Shown here: positions 53,067 to 59,652 of the stretch, one piece after another
Layout of the letters: each line of letters begins with the position of its first letter
Numbering within the stretch: the first letter of the stretch is position 1
Origin: Bilifractor porci
GTDB taxonomy: Bacteria; Bacillota; Clostridia; Lachnospirales; Lachnospiraceae
NCBI RefSeq assembly: GCF_009696005.1
Contig: NZ_VUMV01000001.1
Coordinates: 434,001-498,000, forward strand
Reading direction: 5' to 3'
DNA: 64,000 nucleotides
Made by a program: the position numbers and the translations under genes
The notes under the pieces: model-generated
The model's database searches: none
Seen by the model: the letters and a program-made list of their open reading frames with translations, nothing else
Told to the model about the DNA's origin: nothing

Positions 53067-53146
53067 GCAGGGTGCCAATTATGGGAGTCAATGGTTGTTA
53101 TCATTGGAGGAACAAGCATGAAAGACTATGTGTAGCGGCACCCTGC
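53067..53146. repeat. 80-base inverted repeat with 60-base loop
   Basis: GCAGGGTGCC (53067-53076) and GGCACCCTGC (53137-53146) are perfect 10-bp arms, with partial extension beyond (ATT..AAT). Inside, on the plus strand, GGAGG-AACAAGC-ATG opens a five-codon frame ending in TAG. No T-run follows. It lies upstream of the methyltransferase and beyond the activator stop. The whole gap 53012-53212 has no other feature. Confidence 0.6.
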
Positions 53147-53212
53147 GCAATCGTGAAACCCTTTGCCCCATCTTGCCATGCTATCAATATAGCGCATTTA
53201 CATGTCCCCTGA

Positions 53213-53629
53213 TTACGGCAGTTTGTGAGACAACATATAGTAAAATCTTCGCCGCCTGAGATAGTAGTAGTCCTTCCCGCACGGAATCGGTTTTTCCAAT
53301 CCGGATAGATATTTGTATGTCACGCCTTCGGTTGTCACCGCCAGAAGTAACCACGGATAAATTTCCGGAGCCGCCGCCTTTACAGTATCCTCAACAGTCC
53401 GGATTTTGTCGTGCAGCTCGCTGCTGCGGATCGCCGCATTCTCTACACCATCCGGAACCGGACTGGTCTGAACCTTTTCTCTGCTGTTGTCTATCCCCTT
53501 TGATGTGTCTGTGGCATCCTCATATTTTTTAACCCATTCGCTGTATTGCAGGGCATAGTGATAGGCTGTATAGAATTCGTGCTTCGACAGTGTGTATTTT
53601 CCGTTCCATCCGGCTCTAACCTTTGGCAT
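53213..53629 (-). CDS. RinA/ArpU-like late-gene transcription activator (probable)
   Basis: A 138-residue basic protein placed just before the packaging module, where Firmicute phages keep their late activator. It shows a helical N-terminus (YTLSKHEFYTAYHYALQYSEW) and a C-terminal helix-turn-helix-like block (LLAVTTEGVTYKYLSG, then GKDYYYLRRRRFYYML). The start at 53629 follows AAAGGGGAC. The family assignment rests on general pattern and position. Confidence 0.6.
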   Translation of the reverse strand: MPKVRAGWNGKYTLSKHEFYTAYHYALQYSEWVKKYEDATDTSKGIDNSREKVQTSPVPDGVENAAIRSSELHDKIRTVEDTVKAAAPEIYPWLLLAVTTEGVTYKYLSGLEKPIPCGKDYYYLRRRRFYYMLSHKLP

Positions 53630-53765
53630 GATCTGTCCCCTTTGCAACCTTCTTCCAATATCCAAACCGGCATCCGCTCGACAGCTTCAATGGCGGCACC
53701 CAGATATATCCCTCTTTTCTCCGTCTTAATTTCTCAGTTACCCAATCTTCTTTTCTTTCTTCCAT
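53616..53765 (-). CDS. small phage protein, 49 residues
   Basis: ATG at 53765 follows GGGGAGTGGAG and the frame overlaps both neighbours by a few tens of bases. The sequence is charged at the start (MEERKEDWVTEKLRRRK), then YIWVPPLKLSSGCRFGYWKK. Unknown function. The overlap chain and ribosome site support it. Confidence 0.5.
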   Translation of the reverse strand: MEERKEDWVTEKLRRRKEGYIWVPPLKLSSGCRFGYWKKVAKGTDHAKG

Positions 53766-54051
53766 CTCCACTCCCCAGTGCAACCTGTATATCATGGCAT
53801 TCCGGATACGGCCCGTGATCATTGATGCAATCCTCAAATGGGCATTGAAAGCAATCTGTTCTTTTACATGCATCGTCAATTTCTTCCCGCCGTATAATCT
53901 GCGAATATGTACGTGATACCTGGATCAATGCCTTTCCTCTCCAACCTCTGTTATACCTTCCACGTATTGTATCGGGATTTACGCCTGATATATCTGACCA
54001 CTCTTTTAGCGTACGGCTTTTTCCGTTAATTTCTATTTTTAGTATATTCAC
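53734..54051 (-). CDS. phage protein with helix-turn-helix-like start and Cys cluster
   Basis: A 105-residue protein starting at GTG 54051. Residues 1-45 (IEINGKSRTLKEWSDISGV.., DTIRGRYNRGW) resemble the small phage DNA-binding domains that begin with an RTLKEWS helix. Residues about 58-88 hold four cysteines (ACKRTDCFQCPFEDC). Function unknown. Confidence 0.6.
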   Translation of the reverse strand: MNILKIEINGKSRTLKEWSDISGVNPDTIRGRYNRGWRGKALIQVSRTYSQIIRREEIDDACKRTDCFQCPFEDCINDHGPYPECHDIQVALGSGDGRKKRRLGN

Positions 54052-54094
54052 TCCCTATCGTCTCCTCCCGTTCTATCCTTCGGTATTTCCGAAT

Positions 54095-54150
54095 AGTTCA
54101 ACCTGTCAGAATTCCCGACAAGTTCAACCTGTTAGAATATCCGACAAGTT
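54095..54150. repeat. 26-bp direct repeats, two copies and a part
   Basis: AGTTCAACCTGT(C/T)AGAAT.. starts at 54095 and 54121, with AGTT again at 54147. On the minus strand each copy carries TGTCGG and AGGTTGAACT. They lie in the 97-base gap between two genes and may be a regulator binding array or iterons. Confidence 0.6.
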
Positions 54151-54508
54151 AGTTTAATTTCGTGTCGGAATTTGAACTAATTCCATACGGTTCTACATCC
54201 TCCCGTGTTTCAGTTGTCATCGCATCCATTTTTGCGCCACATTCTATGCAAGACTTCCACCTCTTTTTTGCATACGGATACGATACTTCTTTTCCGCAGC
54301 GTGAACATATATAATGCATATTTCCGTTGTCGGCTCTGTGTTCTATCCAGTGTGCGTGTACTGTAGGATTGGTATCAATAGTCCTTGCATGTTCTATCAT
54401 GTCTGCAAACTCTGAACCGGCATCATCACCAGTAAAAGCATCTGTCCAGTGATCTCTAATCCAATCTCCTAACGTTTTCTCCAATGCATCTGCATCAATC
54501 GGTCTCAT
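54149..54508 (-). CDS. phage zinc-ribbon protein
   Basis: A 119-residue protein. RPIDADALEKTLGDW opens a helical domain (to about 60), and TNPTVHAHWIE leads into a zinc ribbon with CSRCGKEV and CIECGAKM. The same modules recur in the neighbouring genes in other combinations. The start at 54508 follows GGGAGACG and overlaps the previous stop by four bases. Function unknown. Confidence 0.65.
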   Translation of the reverse strand: MRPIDADALEKTLGDWIRDHWTDAFTGDDAGSEFADMIEHARTIDTNPTVHAHWIEHRADNGNMHYICSRCGKEVSYPYAKKRWKSCIECGAKMDAMTTETREDVEPYGISSNSDTKLN

Positions 54509-54879
54509 TCGTCTCCCTCGCTTTCTGCCTTGTATGGCTCTGGTAACGGCATCCACGCATTGACAGTGTTGTTATATGCTCTCATTTTGTCGAGTGACGA
54601 ATACCATTGGTTAATACTGTTGTCCATGTGAAACCGCCCTTGATGCACCCGGCCAGTTGTTGTGCTGAAAAGTATCGGCTGTTCATCTTCCGGGAGCCTC
54701 TCACTGCAAGGAATCCACCGCTGTTCTGGCTGTGCGGATGGCAACTGTTTAAGCATTTCATAAACATCTATTGCCTTGACCTTCAAGCACGGGTCACCGT
54801 CTATTTTATATGTGTCAATCATTCTAAGTTTGCTCAATCCATCCAGCGCCGCTGCCCGGCTGATAATATCGTCGCTCAT
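54505..54879 (-). CDS. DUF551-type phage protein with ISRAAALDGL start
   Basis: A 124-residue protein. The N-terminal helix part DDIISRAAALDGLSKLR..YEMLKQLPSAQPE is shared with the gene at 55359. The C-terminal part is a DUF551 domain (RWIPCSERLPEDEQPILFST.., NAWMPLPEPY). AGGAGG-type site precedes 54879. Common in Clostridia prophage early regions; function unknown. Confidence 0.75.
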   Translation of the reverse strand: MSDDIISRAAALDGLSKLRMIDTYKIDGDPCLKVKAIDVYEMLKQLPSAQPEQRWIPCSERLPEDEQPILFSTTTGRVHQGRFHMDNSINQWYSSLDKMRAYNNTVNAWMPLPEPYKAESEGDE

Positions 54880-55082
54880 TCTTCTGCCCTCCTGTTCCAT
54901 GCATCCGTCATCTTCCCGATTGCAACCTCAAACTTCTCGCCACCCTTTACCTTGATGTGAGGAAACCTCACCACGATATGGCAGACCGGACATGTGATGC
55001 CGTCTGGTTCCATTTCGATGTTGTATACGATGTATTCTTTGCTTTCACCGCAGAATGGGCAAGGTTTTAATCCCTCTGTCAT
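54876..55082 (-). CDS. Lar-like restriction alleviation protein
   Basis: A 68-residue zinc-ribbon protein with LKPCPFCGESKEYIV and ITCPVCHIVV followed by AWNRRAEE, the pattern of the Lar family. In E. coli Lar of Rac prophage modulates type I restriction; here the role is inferred only. It overlaps genes on both sides by four bases. Confidence 0.7.
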   Translation of the reverse strand: MTEGLKPCPFCGESKEYIVYNIEMEPDGITCPVCHIVVRFPHIKVKGGEKFEVAIGKMTDAWNRRAEE

Positions 55083-55339
55083 TCTTCCCGCCTTTCTTCC
55101 CTGTATGGTTCGGGTAATGGCATCCATGCGACAACCTTAAAATCAGGAAATGCATATTTCATGTTCCAGTCCCACTTGCCATCATACGTACAAGCTGTCA
55201 CGGTCATTCTTTCGCCCTTGACCTCTACTGTAGCGAGAACATACTCTGACCTTTTTTCAGTCCCCAACTTCTTTAAAATTCCTGCGTCTTTTTCTTCTGG
55301 CAACCTCTCACTACAAGGAATCCATGTTTTATTGTTCAT
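55079..55339 (-). CDS. DUF551 protein
   Basis: An 86-residue protein that is almost only the DUF551 domain: KTWIPCSERLPEEKDAG at the start and FKVVAWMPLPEPYREE at the end. AAAGGAGAC precedes the start. Paralogous to the C-terminal half of the protein at 54505. Confidence 0.75.
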   Translation of the reverse strand: MNNKTWIPCSERLPEEKDAGILKKLGTEKRSEYVLATVEVKGERMTVTACTYDGKWDWNMKYAFPDFKVVAWMPLPEPYREERREE

Positions 55340-55358
55340 ATTGTCTCCTTTACTTCCG

Positions 55359-55745
55359 TCAATCCTGCTGAAAAGTCATGTATGTAGGAACAGTTGCCTC
55401 GTTGCCTTCCATCTTCGCACCGCAATGTGGACAGTATTTCCAGCCGTTTTCTTTTGGTGTCCCGCTGATAATCATTTGTATTTCGCCGCAGGCAGAACAT
55501 TTGTAAGTGTTACTTTCTTCTCCGGTTTCACTCTCACAGGGAATCCAGTGCGCATGTATTACTGGTTTCTCAATCCACGACAACGGGATTGACGGTTCGG
55601 GCTGTACGGTCGGCAACGAATTTAATAAATCTAACGCTTGATCGTAGTCAATGTATTCATTGCCGTTTGTGTATGTGACAGTTTCTGTGTCATAACACGT
55701 TCTAAGCGCATCAATCGCCGCTTGTCTGCTGATTAGATCATCCAT
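55359..55745 (-). CDS. phage protein, helical start fused to zinc ribbon
   Basis: A 128-residue protein. DDLISRQAAIDALRTCYD to LLNSLPTVQPE is the same N-terminal module as at 54505. HAHWIPCESETG leads into a zinc ribbon (CSACGE and YCPHCGAKMEG) like that of 54149. AGGTGAACAGG lies upstream. Confidence 0.7.
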   Translation of the reverse strand: MDDLISRQAAIDALRTCYDTETVTYTNGNEYIDYDQALDLLNSLPTVQPEPSIPLSWIEKPVIHAHWIPCESETGEESNTYKCSACGEIQMIISGTPKENGWKYCPHCGAKMEGNEATVPTYMTFQQD

Positions 55746-55975
55746 TCGTCCTGTTCACCTCTCATCATGCTTTCTGCCATTGCCGCATAGTATTCATCTC
55801 GCTCTGCGTCTGCTTTTTCGATAAAGTGTCTATCAAGATAACACCCTACTGTTGTTCCGTCTTTATCTTCATACTGAAATGGGCTATCCCACCCATCTCC
55901 AAATATCGCACACGCCTCGCCACTATCGCTTTCATTGCTCCAGTAGTGGTATAGAGGACATCTAACACATTTCAT
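55733..55975 (-). CDS. small Cys-containing phage protein
   Basis: An 80-residue acidic protein with KCVRCPLYHYW at the N-terminus and CAIFGDGWDSPFQYEDKDG in the middle, probably a small zinc-binding protein. The start at 55975 follows AGAGGTGA; GTG 55984 is the alternative. Function unknown. Confidence 0.55.
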   Translation of the reverse strand: MKCVRCPLYHYWSNESDSGEACAIFGDGWDSPFQYEDKDGTTVGCYLDRHFIEKADAERDEYYAAMAESMMRGEQDEWMI

Positions 55976-56150
55976 CCTGTTCACCTCTCATATCTTCCCC
56001 GACCTTCTCGTAAAGTAGATGATTCGCAACAGCATTAACCGCCTCGTCTGTAGCATTGATTTTATCGTCTGCCATGATATTATTTTTAAGCTTTCTCGCT
56101 ATATAAATATTTCCAAATATGCCGCATAAAATGTGCAAGTTCTTCATCAT
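55962..56150 (-). CDS. small phage protein, 62 residues
   Basis: Starts at ATG 56150 after GAGAGG. The first 20 residues are hydrophobic (LHILCGIFGNIYIA) and could be one membrane segment; the rest is helical and acidic. Unknown function. The four-gene overlap chain supports it weakly. Confidence 0.45.
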   Translation of the reverse strand: MMKNLHILCGIFGNIYIARKLKNNIMADDKINATDEAVNAVANHLLYEKVGEDMRGEQDEMC

Positions 56151-56159
56151 TCCATCCTC

Positions 56160-56348
56160 TCAATCATATTCATAATCACCCAATTCGATATCTTTTTTGC
56201 ATTCCGGACAAATGCACCACCCTCCGTCTCCCCAGTAATCTGATTCAAAGTCAACCTGATCGAACGGGATTCTTACGTTTTCACCGCAGTGTGGGCACTC
56301 CACGTTAATATAGTCCGGTTTGCTTACAATGGTATAATCCGTCCTCAT
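56160..56348 (-). CDS. zinc-ribbon protein, 62 residues
   Basis: A small protein with two CxxC pairs (VECPHCGENVRI and CICPECKKDIEL) and an acidic tail. TGAGGAAT precedes the start. Probably a treble-clef or ribbon zinc protein of unknown target. Confidence 0.65.
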   Translation of the reverse strand: MRTDYTIVSKPDYINVECPHCGENVRIPFDQVDFESDYWGDGGWCICPECKKDIELGDYEYD

Positions 56349-56358
56349 TTTTTATTCC

Positions 56359-56523
56359 TCACAATCTATTCAATGGACATCTGTCGCACTTCTCTCCAAA
56401 CATCCTATCGTAATCTTCGCCACTGTCCTCTCGTGTATCGTAGATAGCCTGGTATTTACAGTAGTTGTCACATATCTCGATTTTCACTTCTTCGATGATT
56501 TCATTAACGCTTTTCTCGCCCAT
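56359..56523 (-). CDS. small Cys-containing protein, 54 residues
   Basis: ATG at 56523 follows GGGAGGGAAG and the frame ends at TGA 56359-56361. The sequence (MGEKSVNEIIEEVKIEICDN.., then EKCDRCPLNRL) has four cysteines arranged as in small zinc-binding phage proteins. Strong ribosome site. Confidence 0.6.
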   Translation of the reverse strand: MGEKSVNEIIEEVKIEICDNYCKYQAIYDTREDSGEDYDRMFGEKCDRCPLNRL

Positions 56524-56629
56524 CTTCCCTCCCCCAGACCTCCGGGCAGCGGAATCCCTTTATCGTCATCCATCCCCCGGAGCATCTGTCTGTGTGCCGC
56601 TGCCCCGTCCGGCAATCAATATGTGCCAT
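56504..56629 (-). CDS. small Cys-containing protein, about 41 residues
   Basis: The sequence after ATG 56629 (IDCRTGQRHTDRCSGGW.., GFRCPEVWG) resembles the tiny CxxC-type phage proteins nearby. The ribosome site is weak. The frame is open to 56830, so a longer protein with an upstream start is possible. Confidence 0.4.
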   Translation of the reverse strand: MAHIDCRTGQRHTDRCSGGWMTIKGFRCPEVWGREDGREKR

Positions 56630-56726
56630 CACAATTTCGTTGCGTCCTGTTTTTATTTTTCCGTTTAACCTGTAGGGAACCGTCGGTTCCGTTGTTGTGG
56701 GCAGTATATAAACCATTTGGTTTATG

Positions 56727-56960
56727 TCAGTATGTAATGCCCAGTTCTTCCAGTTTGTATTTCTTTTCCGGTTCCATTCCGGAATACATTTTCCCTGAAT
56801 CAAAACTAGGAAAGGAAAAATCCCCGTCATAAAATTTTATAAACAAAAATTCTTTGCTACAGGAGCCTTTATAAATACGTCCATCTCTAGATTTTATAAC
56901 ATAGTCCACTTTATCGCTGAGTGGTTTAAGCACCGCCTTGAGATATTCTCTCAACGTCAT
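56727..56960 (-). CDS. hypothetical phage protein
   Basis: A 77-residue protein starting at ATG 56960 (MTLREYLKAVLKPLSDKVD), with a beta-rich middle (YVIKSRDGRIYKGS, KFYDGDFSFPSF). No ribosome site; it overlaps the end of the previous gene by 35 bases, so coupling is possible. Unknown function. Confidence 0.5.
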   Translation of the reverse strand: MTLREYLKAVLKPLSDKVDYVIKSRDGRIYKGSCSKEFLFIKFYDGDFSFPSFDSGKMYSGMEPEKKYKLEELGITY

Positions 56961-57210
56961 TAAGGATCTGTGGATTGTAAATGTCACTTATTCTTGTCGG
57001 TTCGTCATCTGCCCATTTAATTGATTCAAACATTCCACACCCCAAAATATAGCTAATGCAAAAATGGTCAATAGTTATGTTTACCCAAATATTTGTTCTC
57101 TTAATTGGCTTAGCCTGGTAGACATATAGTGATCCGCTTTTATCTCTTGCCATCCACTCGAATTTTTTATCTATGTTCCTTGCAATTGTTTTTTCGTCTT
57201 CGGTAAACAT
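56926..57210 (-). CDS. hypothetical phage protein
   Basis: A 94-residue protein preceded by AGAGGAGAAAA. Sequence is a mixture of helix and strand (ARNIDKKFEWMARDKSGSLY.., WVNITIDHFCISYILG). No family recognised. Confidence 0.55.
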   Translation of the reverse strand: MFTEDEKTIARNIDKKFEWMARDKSGSLYVYQAKPIKRTNIWVNITIDHFCISYILGCGMFESIKWADDEPTRISDIYNPQILNDVERISQGGA

Positions 57211-57226
57211 TACTTTTTTCTCCTCT

Positions 57227-57364
57227 TCAGTGCCTTTTCAACGGCTGCTGTTCCTGGATATTTTCTTTATCTTTCTTTTCCTTCCAGGTCTTGTATCTTT
57301 CACATGATGCATGGCATTTTTCCTGCCTGTCTTTGCAATTTATACAGGGTGCATTGGTTAACAC
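57227..57364 (-). CDS. small zinc-binding protein, 45 residues
   Basis: GTG at 57364 follows GGAGGAGGGATT. The protein has APCINCKDRQEKCHASCERY, a CxxC..CxxxC pattern, then a Lys-rich tail. It is typical of the tiny CxxC proteins in clostridial phages. The frame upstream is rich in Pro/Gly and lacks a site. Confidence 0.6.
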   Translation of the reverse strand: MLTNAPCINCKDRQEKCHASCERYKTWKEKKDKENIQEQQPLKRH

Positions 57365-57492
57365 AATCCCTCCTCCCGACTCCGGCAGTCCCTTTCCCGC
57401 TGCCGGAGTCCGCTTTTCTAGCTCCCCACCCAAGAGCATCAATGAGTTGCTTGCATGAAAAAGTGTTTCCTGTTTCTGGGCGGTTATATGGC

Positions 57493-57834
57493 TCAGTCCA
57501 GATAGTTCTTGCCGATCAGGCTCATAAACTCTTCTCTGGAATGCGTCATTTCATATTTTTCTTGTGCGTCGCGCTGTAAAATCCGCATATTCTCTGCGTT
57601 GTTATGCACAGCATCTTTCCCCTCCCTGTGGTGTTTCAGGCACAGGCGGACGGTTAAGCCCTGTTCCTCACTGATATGCCGGTTCGGACCATCGAAGATG
57701 TGATGCACCTCTGTGTATTTTCGGCTGTAATCCCCTTGCCGCATGCACAAGTAGCAGGTTCCCGCTGCCTGTGGGAAAATGCTCTTCCCGTGCTGCTTCC
57801 GTTTCTTCTTACGCTGTGGCTTCGGGTAGATCAT
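57493..57834 (-). CDS. HNH-like zinc protein (early region)
   Basis: A 113-residue basic protein. CYLCMRQGDYSRK and EVHHIFDGPNR are followed by GLTVRLCLKHHREGKDAVHNN, a Cys-His-rich treble-clef pattern like HNH nucleases and recombination-associated phage proteins. The start at 57834 follows AGGAGGCGG and overlaps the previous stop by four bases. Catalysis is not certain. Confidence 0.65.
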   Translation of the reverse strand: MIYPKPQRKKKRKQHGKSIFPQAAGTCYLCMRQGDYSRKYTEVHHIFDGPNRHISEEQGLTVRLCLKHHREGKDAVHNNAENMRILQRDAQEKYEMTHSREEFMSLIGKNYLD

Positions 57835-58283
57835 GCTTCCGCCTCCTGTACCAATACCGTCTTGGCCTTGATCTTCAATTTTCCGGTAGCTGTCCGGCGG
57901 ATCGAAAAGGCCACCCCGTCCTCGGTGATAATCTGCAGGCTTTGATAATCCTTGTTCTGGATATATTCTATCTGATCTTTCAGGATTCCGTTTACCGCTG
58001 CATTTGCGCAGCATTCATCAATCTTTTTTTCGGCAAATGTTTTCTGGTCCTGCTTAAACTGCCAGTCTTTTGCTGCCTCGCAGGTGCAGGCATCCGTGGC
58101 CAGCCTGTCCAGTTCCCTTTCATTCGCATCTGCGGGAGCCTTAACCATAATTGTCTGCCCGCAGAACATACAGGAACCTACCCTGTCCCGTAATGCTCCG
58201 CCCCACTCTTTTCCTCCCATACGCGCCGCATACTCTTCTGTTTTTTCGGTCAGCTCTTTTAATTCTTCTTTTTTACTTTCCAT
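57831..58283 (-). CDS. hypothetical phage protein with Cys motif
   Basis: A 150-residue protein. After a coiled N-terminus (KKEELKELTEKTEEYAARMG) comes GSCMFCGQTIMVKAP with a later CTCEAA pair, suggesting a zinc site, then a helical region and a short beta C-terminus. GGAGGACGG precedes 58283. Function unknown. Confidence 0.6.
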   Translation of the reverse strand: MESKKEELKELTEKTEEYAARMGGKEWGGALRDRVGSCMFCGQTIMVKAPADANERELDRLATDACTCEAAKDWQFKQDQKTFAEKKIDECCANAAVNGILKDQIEYIQNKDYQSLQIITEDGVAFSIRRTATGKLKIKAKTVLVQEAEA

Positions 58284-58506
58284 ATTTTCCGTCCTCCACT
58301 GCATATTTATCCAGATCCGGCCATGTGAATGTTTCCACATACCCTTTTCTAGAAATAAATGCTGCAAAATGCCGGTATCTCTTGATCATCTGCATGACCA
58401 CAATCTGTGTCCTTACATCTGTCTCCGGCTCTCCGCTTACATAGGCGGATGTCCTCCGGATTCTGTACCAGCTTCCGATCTTCATGTTTTCCCTGGCATT
58501 TACCAT
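58273..58506 (-). CDS. hypothetical phage protein
   Basis: A 77-residue protein with no recognised family (KIGSWYRIRRTSAYVSGEP.., TFTWPDLDKYAVEDG). GGAGAAGG lies before ATG 58506, which overlaps the previous stop by one base. Confidence 0.55.
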   Translation of the reverse strand: MVNARENMKIGSWYRIRRTSAYVSGEPETDVRTQIVVMQMIKRYRHFAAFISRKGYVETFTWPDLDKYAVEDGKYGK

Positions 58507-59642
58507 CAGACCTTCTCCCCCAATCTTTTTACAATTTTCTCTGCCGTAAACAGCGCAAGATTCCAGTGTCTATTCTCAACATGTTCTTTTAATCTTCCGA
58601 TCAGGTTCTCCAGCTCATCTTCCCGGTCTACAACTTCTCCGGAAACCGGTTCTTTATCCAGTGTTTCCGCGGTTTTTTCCGGTTCCTCGGCCTCTGCCGC
58701 TTCGTTTTCTTCCGGTGGGTTCATGTTTTCTGCCAAATCTGGCTTCGTATCCAGTATTTCTGCGGGTTTTTCCACCTTTTGCGCGGGCGCAATTTCCTCT
58801 TTCTCCGCCGTTTCCGGGTCTTTTGGTTTTTCTTCCTCCTGTCCTTGTTCTTTCTCTTCCGGATCTGGTGTTTTATTCAGTCTTTCTGCGGATTTTCCCG
58901 ATTTTTGCGCCGGCGCAACCTCTTCTTCCTCTTCCTCTTGGCCCTGTTCCGTGGATCCTGCATCTTTCTCCTTCCGGATCATCCCTATGAGTTCTTCTGT
59001 GTGTTCTTGTACCCATTCCGCTAGATTCCCCCAGGACAGGGACGTCGGCTCCGCCCCGAACCGCTTAATCTTGATGTCAGCGTCGTAGAAGGCCATGAAA
59101 TACTTCCCCTTACGGTATACCCGACTACCAGAGGGATTCAGAGCCTCTTTCAGGCTCTTCTCTGTCGGCTCCGCGCTCTTCCAGTCTCCCACACAGCAGG
59201 AAAAGAATTCCAGGAGGAAGACATCCAGATCGGAGCTGCCTTCCTGCTCCTGTTTGTTGAAGTCTTTCAATTCCCGGATGGTGTCCCTTGGCGTTTCCGG
59301 GGTGATCATGGATAAATCTGAATCCGGAAGTGCCAGCATTTCCGACAATTTACTGCTTCCCAGCCCTGCATATTCCGGTGCCAGTTTTTCCGAATATCCG
59401 CCAATCGAATACCTCTTATTTATCGCCATAAACCTGCTGACTGTTGATGCAGACAGGCCGTATTCCTTCCTGGCGAATTCCGCCACAGAAGAATAACCGT
59501 CCCGCTCGTATAGCCTCTCATCTTCGATTCTCCGCAATGTGTACCCGATCCGGATGAATGACGCTGTTACACCAGTCAGATCGGCCTCCAGCTTCTTCTT
59601 CATCTCCAGCCAATCCGTTAATGTCATCTGAACGTATTCCAT
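58506..59642 (-). CDS. phage protein with ParB/HTH-like domain and acidic repeat tail
   Basis: A 378-residue protein. Residues about 10-120 look like a helical DNA-binding domain (GYTLRRIEDERLYERDGY.., FARKEYGLSASTVSRFMAINK). Residues about 225-345 are an acidic Glu/Pro/Lys-rich low-complexity region with two near copies of an EEEVAPAQKSGKSAE-like unit, and a final helix closes the protein. A role in replication or partition is a guess from the HTH. Confidence 0.6.
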   Translation of the reverse strand: MEYVQMTLTDWLEMKKKLEADLTGVTASFIRIGYTLRRIEDERLYERDGYSSVAEFARKEYGLSASTVSRFMAINKRYSIGGYSEKLAPEYAGLGSSKLSEMLALPDSDLSMITPETPRDTIRELKDFNKQEQEGSSDLDVFLLEFFSCCVGDWKSAEPTEKSLKEALNPSGSRVYRKGKYFMAFYDADIKIKRFGAEPTSLSWGNLAEWVQEHTEELIGMIRKEKDAGSTEQGQEEEEEEVAPAQKSGKSAERLNKTPDPEEKEQGQEEEKPKDPETAEKEEIAPAQKVEKPAEILDTKPDLAENMNPPEENEAAEAEEPEKTAETLDKEPVSGEVVDREDELENLIGRLKEHVENRHWNLALFTAEKIVKRLGEKV

Positions 59643-59652
59643 GCTTTCCCCC

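Noticed and set aside
53067-53146. Self-cleaving ribozyme or intron
   Set aside because: The conserved hammerhead core and group II domain V patterns are absent.
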